The notes: generated by a model from the sequence alone, not told the origin. A stretch of DNA of 64,000 bases from Mucilaginibacter geliditolerans (GCF_014200495.1 NZ_JACHBY010000001.1:1302001-1366000), one strand, 5' to 3'. Positions 8,183 through 17,747 are shown, counted from the stretch's first letter. Numbers and translations: made by a program.

Positions 8183-8687
8183 TATAACCAGCGAAAGTGG
8201 TGGCATGATGGTTACCAAAATGAACGACCTGCTTAACTGGGCACGTCTGTCATCACTATGGCCATTAAGCTTTGGTATAGCCTGTTGCGCCATTGAAATG
8301 ATGGGCTCATTCGCTTCCACTTATGACCTCGACCGCTTTGGCGTATTCCCGCGACCATCAGCACGCCAGGCAGATGTAATTATCATAGCGGGCACCGTTA
8401 CCTTTAAAATGGCCGAGCGCATTAAACGCCTGTACGAGCAAATGCCCGAGCCAAAATATGTGATCTCCATGGGATCATGCTCCAATTGCGGCGGCCCCTA
8501 CTGGCAGCATGGTTACCATGTGGTAAAGGGTGTTGACAGGGTAATCCCTGTTGATGTATACGTACAAGGCTGCCCCCCACGCCCGGAAGCGCTGATCGGC
8601 GCTATTTTGGAGTTGCAGAAGAAGATTGAGGGGGAAACGTTGGCGGGGAATACTTCAACGAAAGTAGAAAGTCAGGAAGTCATCTGA
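8175..8687 (+). CDS. nuoB: NADH-quinone oxidoreductase subunit B
   Basis: Peripheral complex I subunit that carries iron-sulfur cluster N2, the last electron carrier before quinone. Ligand cysteines are visible: the tandem Cys37-Cys38 ([10 protein letters not shown]), Cys102 (GSCSNCGG) and Cys133 (QGCPPRPE). The ATG at 8175 overlaps the end of nuoA (ATGAATGA context), the usual coupling; 171 residues is normal. No nuoC or other complex I gene follows. Confidence 0.95.
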   Translation: MNDITSESGGMMVTKMNDLLNWARLSSLWPLSFGIACCAIEMMGSFASTYDLDRFGVFPRPSARQADVIIIAGTVTFKMAERIKRLYEQMPEPKYVISMGSCSNCGGPYWQHGYHVVKGVDRVIPVDVYVQGCPPRPEALIGAILELQKKIEGETLAGNTSTKVESQEVI

Positions 8688-8722
8688 TCGACTTGCAAAA
8701 GCAACCTTAGAACGCTAAAAGC

Positions 8723-9343
8723 ATGTTTAATTTGACTAAAACAGACATTAAGAAGGTTGTCAAATTCTGGGATTGGTTTAAATCTGTTTCAAACGATTTA
8801 ATTCTTAATCCTACAAGAAATGACTTAACAATTCAAATAGATAATCATATCAGTCAACTTGGACATTTCGATTGGGAGATAGGTCCTTGGGATGAAAACT
8901 CATTCTATTTTGCTATATCTCCAAATCTGGACCCTAATAAACTAAATCTTACTCATCAAATTATTGAGCATGCTCCTAAGTGCAAAGGATGGCATTTCCT
9001 AGCCTCCAAGCCACCCAAAGAATGGCAAGGAATCTGGAAAATGAAAAATGAAAAGGGGACAGAAATTTGGATTAACTCAAATAATTGGAAATATATTCTA
9101 TATGCATTTGAGGACAAAACATTTGATATGGATATTATGATTGATGATATCAATGGCAATGATGATACGATTAACATGGCTATTGATATTGCGCTAACAG
9201 GATTTATAGGTGAAGAAAAGTTTATGAATCTGATTAAAAATATTAGCATAATCAGTTGTGATGAAGAGTTTAGCGAGAAAGCCACATCTATTAAATACAT
9301 AGCAAAACATATCGAAAGCATACTCATTAATACAATTTCTTAA
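8723..9343 (+). CDS. orphan protein of unknown function, AT-rich
   Basis: Unrecognised 206-residue soluble protein. The pattern FDWEIGPW...FAISPN...IIEHAPKCKGWHFLASKPPKEW recalls an unnamed family of small bacterial proteins with a WEIGP / AP..W core; this is from memory and weak. No signal peptide or membrane segment. Base composition is visibly AT-richer than nuoAB and codon choice differs (many AAT, ATT, GAT), suggesting recent acquisition. It begins 35 bp after nuoB, where nuoC might be expected, and is followed by a structured intergenic element. Confidence 0.6.
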   Translation: MFNLTKTDIKKVVKFWDWFKSVSNDLILNPTRNDLTIQIDNHISQLGHFDWEIGPWDENSFYFAISPNLDPNKLNLTHQIIEHAPKCKGWHFLASKPPKEWQGIWKMKNEKGTEIWINSNNWKYILYAFEDKTFDMDIMIDDINGNDDTINMAIDIALTGFIGEEKFMNLIKNISIISCDEEFSEKATSIKYIAKHIESILINTIS

Positions 9344-9353
9344 CTCCTTGATT

Positions 9354-9439
9354 CTCGCGCTAGGGATGGCAGCGGGTACCGGCCCTGTGACTAAGGCCTG
9401 TGCAGTATGAGCGTACAGCCCGGGCCGCAGGCAACGCCC
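9354..9439 (+). other. structured intergenic element, GCTAGGGATGG...AGCCCGGGCC...CGCCC
   Basis: GC-rich island in AT-rich surroundings: GCGCTAGGGATGGCAGCGG, a variable GC-rich middle with GGCC/GGCC pairing, then CAGCCCGGGCCGCAGG and CAACGCCC. I recall very similar bracketing sequences (GCTAGGGATGGAAGCGG ... AGCCCGGCC ... ACGCCC) recurring in Flavobacterium and other Bacteroidota intergenic regions with a variable middle stem; possibly the Flavo-1 type RNA motif, but that name is uncertain. Only one copy is in this window. Confidence 0.45.
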
Positions 9440-9471
9440 AAAATATCTGAACTCGAATTTAAAGAAATATA

Positions 9472-9502
9472 GAATTATAGAATTCTGTTTATTCTATAAT
9501 TC
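9472..9502. terminator. AT-rich hairpin in the 9344-9731 gap
   Basis: A perfect 12-bp stem GAATTATAGAAT / ATTCTATAATTC with a 7-nt loop, downstream of the orphan gene and structured element. Possible terminator; no strong T-run follows. Confidence 0.4.
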
Positions 9503-9587
9503 ATAAAATCCCGGTTTAGACAATTGATAAATATGAGTTAGCACAAACGCGCTCCGCTTACTCACCCCGACTACGTTCGCTGGTCGA

Positions 9588-9615
9588 CCTTCTCTGCGAC
9601 AAGTCGCAAAGAGGG
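9588..9615. repeat. short hairpin with GCGAC/GTCGC core
   Basis: CTTCTCTGCGAC and GTCGCAAAGAGGG form a stem with an AA loop (one mismatch), preceded by CTACGTTCGCTGGTCGACC. It resembles a recurring intergenic text of this lineage; single copy here. Nothing else is seen in the rest of 9440-9717. Confidence 0.4.
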
Positions 9616-9717
9616 TAAAACACATAAGAAAAAGTATAATTTCTACAGCATTTTTATCACATTCTGGTCATCCTTTAAATCCCACAAATCCTGGTTCCAA
9701 ATTTCCTCTCAAAATCG

Positions 9718-9725
9718 TATCTTTG
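9718..9725 (+). promoter_or_regulatory. -7 box TATCTTTG of the ABC-F gene
   Basis: TATCTTTG followed by CGCCAA and the ATG at 9732; only 6 nt separate box and start codon, predicting a leaderless mRNA. Confidence 0.65.
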
Positions 9726-9731
9726 CGCCAA

Positions 9732-11660
9732 ATGATAGCTATAAATAACCTTACGTTTGAGATTGGTGCAAGAGCCTTATATGATGAAGCTAACTGGCAT
9801 ATTAAACCCGGAGAAAAGATAGGCCTTATTGGCGCTAACGGAACCGGCAAAACCACGTTGCTTAAAATGATTGTGGGCGAGTACAAACCTACATCGGGCA
9901 CTATATCAATGGCTAAGGACCTGACCATGGGTTACCTGAACCAAGATCTGCTATCCTACTCATCAGATAAAACTATATTGCATGTGGCCATGGAAGCCTT
10001 TGAGCGCCAGAACCAATTGCATGATGAAATAGAAGTATTGCTTAAAAAGCTGGAAACAGATTATACCGAAGATCTGCTGCACAAACTGAGCGACAAACAA
10101 CATGAGTTTGAAGTGCTCGACGGTTACAGCATTGAGTATAAAGCACACGAAATTTTAGCTGGTTTAGGTTTTAGCGATGCTGAAACACAACGCAAGCTAA
10201 GCACTTTCTCAGGTGGATGGCGTATGCGTGTGATGCTGGCTAAAATACTTTTACAGGCACCTGATATCCTTTTACTGGATGAGCCTACCAACCACTTGGA
10301 CTTACCATCCATACAATGGCTGGAGGACTACCTGAAGGCATTTGACGGCGCGGTGATCATTGTATCGCACGATAGGTGGTTTTTGGATAAGGTAATTAAC
10401 CGTACGGTTGAGTCACGCAAGGGAAAACTGACCGTTTACGCGGGCAATTACTCTTTTTATTTAGAAGAGAAAGCACAGCGTGAAGAAATTCAGCGTGGCG
10501 AATTTAAGAACCAGCAATCAAAAATAAAACAGGAAGAACGTTTAATTGAGCGTTTCCGCGCTAAGGCATCTAAGGCAAAAATGGCGCAATCGCGTATTAA
10601 AGCGTTGGATAAACTGGAGCGTGTGGATGATGTGGATGATGATAACCCATCGGTTAACTTCAGCTTCCGTTTCTCTAAACAATCGGGCAGACACGTGGTA
10701 ACATTAGAGGATATTACCAAAAAATACCCTACAATTGATATTTTAGACCATACCGAGGCCATCATTGAAAAAGGCGATAAAATTGCCCTGATCGGTGCCA
10801 ATGGTAAAGGTAAATCGACCCTGTTACGTATAGTTGCAAGTGCCGATAAAGATTTTACCGGTAAATTCGAGACCGGCCATAACGTTACACAAACATTCTT
10901 CGCGCAGCACCAGTTGGAATCGTTGCACCTGGAAAGTCAGATATTACAGGAACTGCAAGCATTCGCGCCCAAACATAATGAAACTGAATTGCGCTCTATA
11001 CTAGGTTCGTTCCTATTTACAGGCGATGATGTTTTCAAGAAGATAAAAGTACTTTCAGGTGGTGAGAAATCACGCGTGGCTTTGGCCAAGGCTTTAACTG
11101 CCGATGCTAACTTCCTGATACTGGATGAGCCTACTAACCACCTTGATATAGCTTCGGTAAACATATTAATACAGGCTTTAAAGCAGTTTGAAGGCACGCT
11201 GATCGTTGTATCTCACGATAGGTATTTCCTTGATAATGTGGCCAACAAAATATGGTTCATCGAGGATCAGAAGATAAAGATCTATCCCGGCACTTATGCC
11301 GAATACGATGAATGGCAGGCAAAACGCAAGCTTGAGTTAAAGGGCGCGCCTGCACCTAAGGTTGAGAAAAAGGAAGAAAAAAAGCCTGAGCCTGTTAAAG
11401 AGCAGAAACCGCAATCAGAAAATAAATTTCAGCAGTTAAAGAAACTGAACCAGGATCTTTCAAAAATGGAAGAGCAAATGAGCGAGCTTGAGCGCGCGGT
11501 TAAACAGTTTGAAACACAGCTTGCTGATGAAAAACTGTATAGCGATGCCAACAAATCCAAGGAAGTAACCCGTAACTACGAGGCCAAAAAACTGGAATTA
11601 GGTGCCATACAACTCCGCTGGGAAGCTTTGGCCGAACAGATCATGGAATTAGAGGCATAA
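9732..11660 (+). CDS. ABC-F family ATP-binding protein (Uup/EttA-like)
   Basis: A cytosolic 642-residue protein with two ABC ATPase domains and no membrane part, the ABC-F layout of ribosome-associated translation factors. Domain 1: Walker A GANGTGKTT (~35-43), signature FSGGWRMR, Walker B ILLLDEPTNHLD. A basic linker with an ERLIERFRAKASKAKMAQSR helix (P-site tRNA interaction motif region) follows; domain 2 has GANGKGKST, LSGGEKSRVALAKA and LILDEPTNHLD. The C-terminus is a Lys/Glu-rich linker plus coiled coil, as in Uup. The start is the ATG at 9732 just after the promoter, not the TTG inside it. Confidence 0.93.
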   Translation: MIAINNLTFEIGARALYDEANWHIKPGEKIGLIGANGTGKTTLLKMIVGEYKPTSGTISMAKDLTMGYLNQDLLSYSSDKTILHVAMEAFERQNQLHDEIEVLLKKLETDYTEDLLHKLSDKQHEFEVLDGYSIEYKAHEILAGLGFSDAETQRKLSTFSGGWRMRVMLAKILLQAPDILLLDEPTNHLDLPSIQWLEDYLKAFDGAVIIVSHDRWFLDKVINRTVESRKGKLTVYAGNYSFYLEEKAQREEIQRGEFKNQQSKIKQEERLIERFRAKASKAKMAQSRIKALDKLERVDDVDDDNPSVNFSFRFSKQSGRHVVTLEDITKKYPTIDILDHTEAIIEKGDKIALIGANGKGKSTLLRIVASADKDFTGKFETGHNVTQTFFAQHQLESLHLESQILQELQAFAPKHNETELRSILGSFLFTGDDVFKKIKVLSGGEKSRVALAKALTADANFLILDEPTNHLDIASVNILIQALKQFEGTLIVVSHDRYFLDNVANKIWFIEDQKIKIYPGTYAEYDEWQAKRKLELKGAPAPKVEKKEEKKPEPVKEQKPQSENKFQQLKKLNQDLSKMEEQMSELERAVKQFETQLADEKLYSDANKSKEVTRNYEAKKLELGAIQLRWEALAEQIMELEA

Positions 11661-11676
11661 AAATATCCCTTCCGCC

Positions 11677-11706
11677 ATGCCAATCCGCTAATTAGCGGAT
11701 TGGCAT
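11677..11706. terminator. 30-bp perfect palindrome after the ABC-F gene
   Basis: ATGCCAATCCGCTAA followed by its exact reverse complement, starting 16 bp after the ABC-F stop. It can form a strong cruciform or RNA stem; without a T-run its role as a terminator is inferred from position only. Confidence 0.6.
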
Positions 11707-11766
11707 CTCACAGGACAAGTATCGAAGATTTTACTTGTGGGATGCTGAAACAAGTTCAGCATGACA
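11707..11766. repeat. intergenic repeat, family D (CTGTGAGATCCC / GTTCAGCATGAC)
   Basis: TCACAGGACAAGTATC then GTGGGATGCTGAAACAAG and TTCAGCATGACA. The same words occur at 31940-32032 (CTGTGAGATCCCGAAACAAG, TTCGGGATGAC), so this is a partial second copy. Confidence 0.6.
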
Positions 11767-11811
11767 ATTTTCTTTTTATATTCATGTTTTAAAAGAGTAT
11801 AATTACTTTTT

Positions 11812-13071
11812 ATGAACAGGTACCTAAAAGTATTTTTGCTGCTGCTTATTTCTGCAAAGGCATTCTCCCAAGCTCCACAATACGATAACAACGTTTTTAA
11901 CCCGGTTATAAAAAGCGTTGAATTTTATAACACTAAAAAGAATCCCTCATTCCCCATCATCAAACTAAACTCAGGCGAACAGGTGGAACTTGATTTTGAT
12001 GACCTGCGCGGTGGTCTGCACTATTACTATTACACGCTTGAGCATTGTGATGGCGATTGGAACTCCTCCAACCTATCGCCTACCGAATACCTGAAAAGCT
12101 TTAATGATGATAAGATATTGGATTATAGCTATTCATCGGCCACCTTTCAAAAATACACGCATTACAGTATCAAATTCCCGAATGATAACATAGCACCTAA
12201 AATATCGGGCAACTATATTTTAAAGGTTTATGAGGATGATGATCAAACCAAAATGATACTTACCCGCAAGTTTTATGTGGTGAATGATCAGATATCCGTT
12301 ACAGCTAATATTGTTCCCTCAGGCGATATCGGTAGCAGGCAAACCAACCAGAAGATCAATTTTCAGCTTAATTACGGCGCGTTAAAAGTGCAAAACCCTA
12401 ATATGGATATCCGCACCTGGGTGATGCAGAACGGGCGTGATGAAACCGGGCAGTTTACTACACAAGTGCAGTATATCCGTGGTACCCAATTGATATATGA
12501 GGATCTGGCCACTAATGATTTCCCCGGCAGGAATGAATTTCGCCATTTTGATTTCCGCAGCCTGAAACTAAACTCTGAGAATGTAGCACATATTTACAAG
12601 GATACCGCCAACACGGTTGTAATGCTAACCGATCAAAGTCGCAACCAGCCTAACTACACTTTTTTGTATGATAATGACGGTAAATTCTACATTATAAACC
12701 AGGAGGGCACTACTCCTGCCGTTGATGCCGATTACGCGCACCTCTTTTTCAGCTTTAACACCACAAAAACAGATGTAGATGGCTCATTATACCTGGTAGG
12801 TAAGTTTAACGATTACAGGCTTGATGAACACAGCAAAATGGATTATGATTCAAGGGGCAAATTCTATAGCCACCTTTTCCTGAAGCAGGGCGTATATGAT
12901 TATATATATGTTTGGGTTGATAAGGCCACAAAAAAACCGGATGACATTATTTTCGAGGGCTCTTACTTTGAAACGGAGAATAATTACCAATTATTGGTTT
13001 ATTACCATCCGCCTACGGCGAGATGGGAGGAATTGGTGGGGTATCAAACAATCAACACAACTAAGAAGTAG
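11812..13071 (+). CDS. type IX secretion system plug protein (DUF5103)
   Basis: A 419-residue exported protein with a signal peptide (MNRYLKVFLLLLISAKAFS, then QAPQYDN). Family features: the N-terminal VIKSVEFYN...PIIKLNSGEQVELDFDDL strand region, YTLEHCDGDW (~residues 75-84) and the FPGRNEFRHFD block (~240). DUF5103 includes the Plug that closes the SprA translocon of the T9SS in gliding Bacteroidota. No other T9SS gene is nearby, normal for these scattered systems. The role is taken from the family; the domain match is by recognition. Confidence 0.82.
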   Translation: MNRYLKVFLLLLISAKAFSQAPQYDNNVFNPVIKSVEFYNTKKNPSFPIIKLNSGEQVELDFDDLRGGLHYYYYTLEHCDGDWNSSNLSPTEYLKSFNDDKILDYSYSSATFQKYTHYSIKFPNDNIAPKISGNYILKVYEDDDQTKMILTRKFYVVNDQISVTANIVPSGDIGSRQTNQKINFQLNYGALKVQNPNMDIRTWVMQNGRDETGQFTTQVQYIRGTQLIYEDLATNDFPGRNEFRHFDFRSLKLNSENVAHIYKDTANTVVMLTDQSRNQPNYTFLYDNDGKFYIINQEGTTPAVDADYAHLFFSFNTTKTDVDGSLYLVGKFNDYRLDEHSKMDYDSRGKFYSHLFLKQGVYDYIYVWVDKATKKPDDIIFEGSYFETENNYQLLVYYHPPTARWEELVGYQTINTTKK

Positions 13072-13137
13072 TCAGAACCATGATTTAACAGATTAGGGGA
13101 TTTACTTGATGTTGTTAATCAGTTGCCCTAAAACAAA

Positions 13138-13234
13138 GCGTCATTGCGAGGAACGAAGCAATCCCCGACTTTGCAGATCAATCTGTAGATCCGCCCTGTA
13201 TAGTTAGGGATTGCTTCGTTCCTCGCAATGACGC
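13138..13234. repeat. palindromic intergenic repeat, family A
   Basis: GCGTCATTGCGAGGAACGAAG at the left and its inverted copy CGTTCCTCGCAATGACGC at the right; arms pair over about 27 bp (through AGCAATCCC / GGGATTGCT) around a ~40-nt loop. It lies between the convergent plug and DPP-IV genes and may terminate both. Confidence 0.88.
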
Positions 13235-13253
13235 TTGGAGAGTTCTCAGCTAA

Positions 13254-15506
13254 TTACTTAGCATTCAAATTCGGCAAATCAGTATTGCCTTTCAAATATC
13301 TTTCTAAATAATAAAAGCTAACCTCGTTTATTAACAACCTGCTTTGCGGATTATATCCTGCTCCATGCGCGCCCGGAGGGTAAATACGCAGATCGGCATC
13401 TTTACCGGCGTTGGTTAAAGCTGTTAACAGTTGCATGGTATTGGCAGGATGTACGTTATCATCGCTTAGGGAGTGGATCAGTAACAAATGATCCTGCAAG
13501 CCTGAGGCATGGGTCATGTTCGAGCTGTTTTTGTAACCTTCTGCATTATCCTCTACTGTACCCATATAGCGCTCGGTATAAATATCATCATACAAACGCC
13601 AGTCGGTAACCGGGGAGTTGGCTATACCTACCTTAAACACACCCGGATGAGTAAGCAAGGTATAGGCCGTAATATAACCGCCATAACTGCCGCCCATAAT
13701 AGCCATGTTCTTGCCATCTACATAAGGCAGTGTAGCCATATATTTTGCTGTAGCAGCAAAGTCATAACTTTCCCATTTGCCTAATTGCTTGTAAACAACT
13801 TTCATGAAGGCACTACCATAATTGGCAATTCCACGGTTATTTACGTTTACAACTATATAGCCGTTTTGCGCCAGCCATTGCTCTGATGTGGCATCAGAAA
13901 ATTTATTAAATACCCCATGTGATTCAGGGCCACCATAAATGGATAATACTACCGGATATTTTTTTGTTGGATCGAAATTAAATGGCTTTATCATGGAACC
14001 ATCTAGTTCAGTACCGTCATCCGCTTTAAAGTGGAAAAGCTCCAGTGGCGAGTAGGCATGCGTATTTAAAAAGTCGCTTACACTCTTATTTGCTTCCAGT
14101 AATTGCAGAGTTTTTCCTTTATCATTACACAAAGCAACTTGTGTTGGTGTGGTGGTATTGCTGTACTTATCTATATAATACTTTGTATTGGGCGACATAT
14201 CAATATCATGAAAGCCCGGCACCGGGTTCAGTCTTTTCTTATCGCTGCCATCGTATTTTATGGAGTAGAACTGTTGTTCAAGCGGTGAAGCCTCTGCCGA
14301 CAGGTAATAAATAGTTTTATTATCCGGATTGATACCACTCACCTTTATCAGATCCCAGTTACCCTTGGTTACCTGGTTTATCAGCTTGCCATCGTAGCTA
14401 TAACGGTATATGTGATAATAACCAGAACGATCAGACACCCAGAAAAACTCTTTTGTTTTCTCAGGGAAATACAGCATATCATTTACATTGGTGTAAAAGT
14501 TTGAGATAGCTACCCAGGTAGTATTTTTTTCTTCTAAAACTACGTGATGATCACCAGTTTTCACATTGAAGAAATACAGTTTCATGTCGTTTTGCGCACG
14601 GTTTAAGGTAACCATGGCTAAAACATCAGGATCGCTCGTCCAATAAAGGCGCGGAATGTAGAAATCGCCTGTTTCATCCGGCGACAGCCAAACTTTTTTG
14701 CCTGAATTTACATCAATAACCCCTACCCTTACTTTCGGGTTCGGGTCACCTACCTGCGGTATGGCTATGTGTATGTTATTAGGATGTTGGCCCTCAAAAT
14801 TAGTCATCTGGAAATCAGGCACCTTGCTATCATCAAATTGCCAGAAAGCCAGGTATTTATTATCGGGCGACCAGTTCCAGGCCTGGCTAACTTCCAGTTC
14901 TTCTTCATAAACCCAATCACCATGGCCATTAAAAACGCCGTTCTCGCTGGTGCTGTCATGGGTTAACTGTTGCTCCTGCCCGGTAGCGAAGCTATAAACG
15001 AACATATTGCCATCGCGCTCAATGCCAACCTTTGTACCATCAGGTGATAACTCTGCCGAGCGTGCATTTTTAGCAGCTATTTTCAGCTGTTTATTAGCCA
15101 GGTCATAGATGTAATAATCTGAAACACCTGAACGGCGGTATTTTCTCCTGAAATTGGTTTTAAAAACCAGGTGCTGCGCATCTTTTGACCATTGGAAGGA
15201 TTCATATTCAAATGGGGTTGATGTACCCGGCAGGGTCATGCCTTTGCTGGTAAAAACATTACGTTCCTTTAGCGTTGCAGGGTCTTTGATATTGATCGAG
15301 TCGCCTTCAATAAAGGAGTATTGATTACCTCCGTTTATCCAGTTAACACTTTTAGGGCCCGATTTGCCCTTTAATTTGCGGCCCGCTGCCGAAGCATCAG
15401 CCAAACTGCTGTAAGTTACCTTGTTTTGCGCTATTGATTGATGAGGCCATAGCATGCCGGAAACGCAAAAGCACATGAAAGCGCCCTGCCAGAACTTTTT
15501 ATTCAT
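13254..15506 (-). CDS. S9 family peptidase, dipeptidyl peptidase IV type
   Basis: A 750-residue exported serine peptidase that releases X-Pro dipeptides. A signal peptide (to about residue 27) is followed by the DPP-IV beta-propeller, including the double-Glu substrate clamp region DWVYEEELEVSQAW, then the alpha/beta-hydrolase domain: nucleophile in GGSYGG (Ser ~606), Asp in LSDDNVHPANT and His in PGAHGAG. Length and order match DPP-IV. It is divergent from a thioesterase gene and convergent with the plug gene. Confidence 0.92.
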   Translation of the reverse strand: MNKKFWQGAFMCFCVSGMLWPHQSIAQNKVTYSSLADASAAGRKLKGKSGPKSVNWINGGNQYSFIEGDSINIKDPATLKERNVFTSKGMTLPGTSTPFEYESFQWSKDAQHLVFKTNFRRKYRRSGVSDYYIYDLANKQLKIAAKNARSAELSPDGTKVGIERDGNMFVYSFATGQEQQLTHDSTSENGVFNGHGDWVYEEELEVSQAWNWSPDNKYLAFWQFDDSKVPDFQMTNFEGQHPNNIHIAIPQVGDPNPKVRVGVIDVNSGKKVWLSPDETGDFYIPRLYWTSDPDVLAMVTLNRAQNDMKLYFFNVKTGDHHVVLEEKNTTWVAISNFYTNVNDMLYFPEKTKEFFWVSDRSGYYHIYRYSYDGKLINQVTKGNWDLIKVSGINPDNKTIYYLSAEASPLEQQFYSIKYDGSDKKRLNPVPGFHDIDMSPNTKYYIDKYSNTTTPTQVALCNDKGKTLQLLEANKSVSDFLNTHAYSPLELFHFKADDGTELDGSMIKPFNFDPTKKYPVVLSIYGGPESHGVFNKFSDATSEQWLAQNGYIVVNVNNRGIANYGSAFMKVVYKQLGKWESYDFAATAKYMATLPYVDGKNMAIMGGSYGGYITAYTLLTHPGVFKVGIANSPVTDWRLYDDIYTERYMGTVEDNAEGYKNSSNMTHASGLQDHLLLIHSLSDDNVHPANTMQLLTALTNAGKDADLRIYPPGAHGAGYNPQSRLLINEVSFYYLERYLKGNTDLPNLNAK

Positions 15507-15626
15507 AATGAGGAGTTAAAACGTGCTAAACTAACAGAATTTCCCTATATGAACAATATATAACCAAATTGTTATACTTAATTTTTTCAGCTTAAAACGT
15601 ATATTTACAGCTAAAATAACCGACCA

Positions 15627-16148
15627 ATGCAAGGAAAAAGCCCCCAGGAATCATACACGATAATGAATGAGCTGGTATTACCCAATGATACCAATACGCT
15701 AAATAACCTGATGGGCGGGCGCTTATTGCACTGGATGGATATTGCAGCAGCCATATCTGGCCAAAAACATTGCAACCGCATTGTGGTAACCGCTTCGGTT
15801 GATAATGTATCCTTTAAAAGCCCTATAAAGCTGGGTGATGTGATCAGCATTGAAGCAAGGGTTACACGCGCGTTTAATACTTCGGTTGAGATCAGGATGG
15901 ATGTATGGGCACAGAACATACCATCGGGCACACGAGTAAAAAGCAATGAGGCTTATTATACTTTTGTAGCACTTGATTCAAACGGCAATACTGTATCGGT
16001 ACCTGAACTGATCCCCGGCACAGATGAAGAGATAGCATTATATGATGGCGCCCTTCGCCGCAGGCAATTACGCCTGATACTGAGCGGCAAAATGAAACCC
16101 GATGATGCTACTGAACTAAAGGCTTTATTTTTCGCTGCACAGCAATAG
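15627..16148 (+). CDS. acyl-CoA thioesterase, hotdog fold (YciA-like)
   Basis: A 173-residue hotdog-fold acyl-CoA hydrolase. MNELVLPNDTNTLNNLMGGRLLHWMD is the signature of the YciA/BACH family, with the catalytic Asn-Asp region and the GG in the hotdog helix; VDNVSFKSPIKLGD and the last strands complete one domain, with a C-terminal helical tail. Substrate chain length cannot be told. A TATATTTA box (15600-15607) precedes the start by 19 nt. The YfcC gene follows after 4 bp, so they are co-transcribed. Confidence 0.88.
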   Translation: MQGKSPQESYTIMNELVLPNDTNTLNNLMGGRLLHWMDIAAAISGQKHCNRIVVTASVDNVSFKSPIKLGDVISIEARVTRAFNTSVEIRMDVWAQNIPSGTRVKSNEAYYTFVALDSNGNTVSVPELIPGTDEEIALYDGALRRRQLRLILSGKMKPDDATELKALFFAAQQ

Positions 16149-16152
16149 CATT

Positions 16153-17646
16153 ATGGCCGCCAAAAAGAAACTACCCTCGCCTATTACCATACTTTTTATA
16201 GTAATTGTTATAGCGGCCATTGCAACGTGGTTATTACCTGCGGGTGAGTATAATTCACTTACTTATAGTAATAATTCGTTTACCGTATCGTCAGCCAGTG
16301 GCGATAAAACACTCCCTGCCGCGCAGCATACGCTGGATAGCCTTAAAATACTGATAACGCTTGATAAGTTTAAAAGCGGCGATATATTTAAACCCGTTGC
16401 TATACCCGGCACTTATCATCAAATTAAAAGTAATAAACAGGGAATTACTGACGTGATAGAAGCGCCGGTAAAAGGTTTGTATGATTCCAGCGATATTATC
16501 TTTTTCCTGCTTTTTATAGGTGGCTTTATAGCCGTTTTCCAGGAAACCGGGGCTTTGGAACAGGGCGTAGCCGCGCTCTCGCACCGCATGCGCGGGCAGG
16601 AAGCATGGCTCATTATTATCATCACCTTCTTCTTTGCATTCTGCGGTGCGGCTGAGGGTATGGCCGAGGAAGGACTTGCCTTTTACCCCATATTAGTCCC
16701 ATTATATTTAGCCGCTGGTTATGATCTGATGGTGCCCTTAGCCGTGATCTTCGCGGGGACCAACATCGGGAATATGGCCTCTTTCAGTAATCCATTTTCC
16801 ACCGTTATTGCATCCAACGCGGCAGGCATTAGCTGGACCGACGGCTTTTTAGAGCGTATTATATTCTTTGCTGTAATTACCGCTATTACCATCTGGTATA
16901 TTGTACGCTATGCCCAAAAGGTTAAAAAAAATCCGGCCAGTTCACTTGTTTACCGGTTTGATGGCGCTGTAACCTCACCCTTTGCCGCGCTTGAACATGC
17001 AGAGGACGCAAAAGTAAAACTCGAAGCAAAAAACGGCTTACAGATCTTCATTTTCCTGGCAGCCCTTGGCCTGATGATAGGCGGATTTATTGCGGGCTGG
17101 TCGATGCCGGCTGTAACAGCGCTGTTCGCAGTCGCCGCCGTATTGATGGCGGTTATAGGCCGCGTAAAAGAAAAGGTGTTCATTGAAAAATTTATTGAGG
17201 GTGCGAAATCACTCTTATCCGTGGTGTTGATTATTGGCGTAGCCCGCGGCGTTACCTTTATTTTAAACGATGGCCATATCAGCGGTACATTGTTGTATTA
17301 TTCGGCTATGCTGGTGGGTAAAATGCCCGGGATTGCCTTTATATTGATGATGCTGGTATTGTATATGGTGTTTACACTATTCATCTCCTCATCATCAGGC
17401 ATGGCGGTGCTAACCATGCCTATATTTGGCTCGCTGGCGGTGATTATTGGCGTGCCGGGTAAAGAGATAGTAAATGCCTACCTGTTTGGCATGGGTATTA
17501 TGGGGCTCGTCACGCCCACCGGTATCATGCTGCCATCATTGGATATTGCCAGTGTAAGCGTTAAAGCCTGGCTGCGCTTTGCCTATCCGCTGATGATAAT
17601 GCTGCTTATTGTTTCGGCGATATTTTTGGTGGTTGGGGTGTTGTAG
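16153..17646 (+). CDS. YfcC family permease
   Basis: A 497-residue membrane protein with about 12 hydrophobic segments. The family pattern is visible: PSPITILFIVIVIAAIATWLLPAGEY at the N-terminus, the re-entrant GGFIAVFQETGALEQG region, FCGAAEGMAEEGLAF and the C-terminal SSSSGMAVLTMPIF and GLVTPTGIMLPSL motifs. YfcC belongs to the C4-dicarboxylate / AbgT-like superfamily; reported or predicted substrates vary (amino acids, dicarboxylates), so none is assigned. It sits 4 bp behind the thioesterase gene. Confidence 0.85.
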   Translation: MAAKKKLPSPITILFIVIVIAAIATWLLPAGEYNSLTYSNNSFTVSSASGDKTLPAAQHTLDSLKILITLDKFKSGDIFKPVAIPGTYHQIKSNKQGITDVIEAPVKGLYDSSDIIFFLLFIGGFIAVFQETGALEQGVAALSHRMRGQEAWLIIIITFFFAFCGAAEGMAEEGLAFYPILVPLYLAAGYDLMVPLAVIFAGTNIGNMASFSNPFSTVIASNAAGISWTDGFLERIIFFAVITAITIWYIVRYAQKVKKNPASSLVYRFDGAVTSPFAALEHAEDAKVKLEAKNGLQIFIFLAALGLMIGGFIAGWSMPAVTALFAVAAVLMAVIGRVKEKVFIEKFIEGAKSLLSVVLIIGVARGVTFILNDGHISGTLLYYSAMLVGKMPGIAFILMMLVLYMVFTLFISSSSGMAVLTMPIFGSLAVIIGVPGKEIVNAYLFGMGIMGLVTPTGIMLPSLDIASVSVKAWLRFAYPLMIMLLIVSAIFLVVGVL

Positions 17647-17747
17647 GTTTGTTGGTGACAACACCAACAAAGGACGACGACGAGCACAAGTCATCATCCC
17701 GCAACCAAACTCACAAGACTTGCGCTAAAATCATTCTTCCCAAATTT

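Noticed and set aside
8956..9327. 123-codon minus-strand frame opposite the orphan gene at 8723-9343
   Set aside because: Low-complexity Ile/Ser-rich product caused by AT-rich DNA; the plus frame has a patterned protein and suitable placement.
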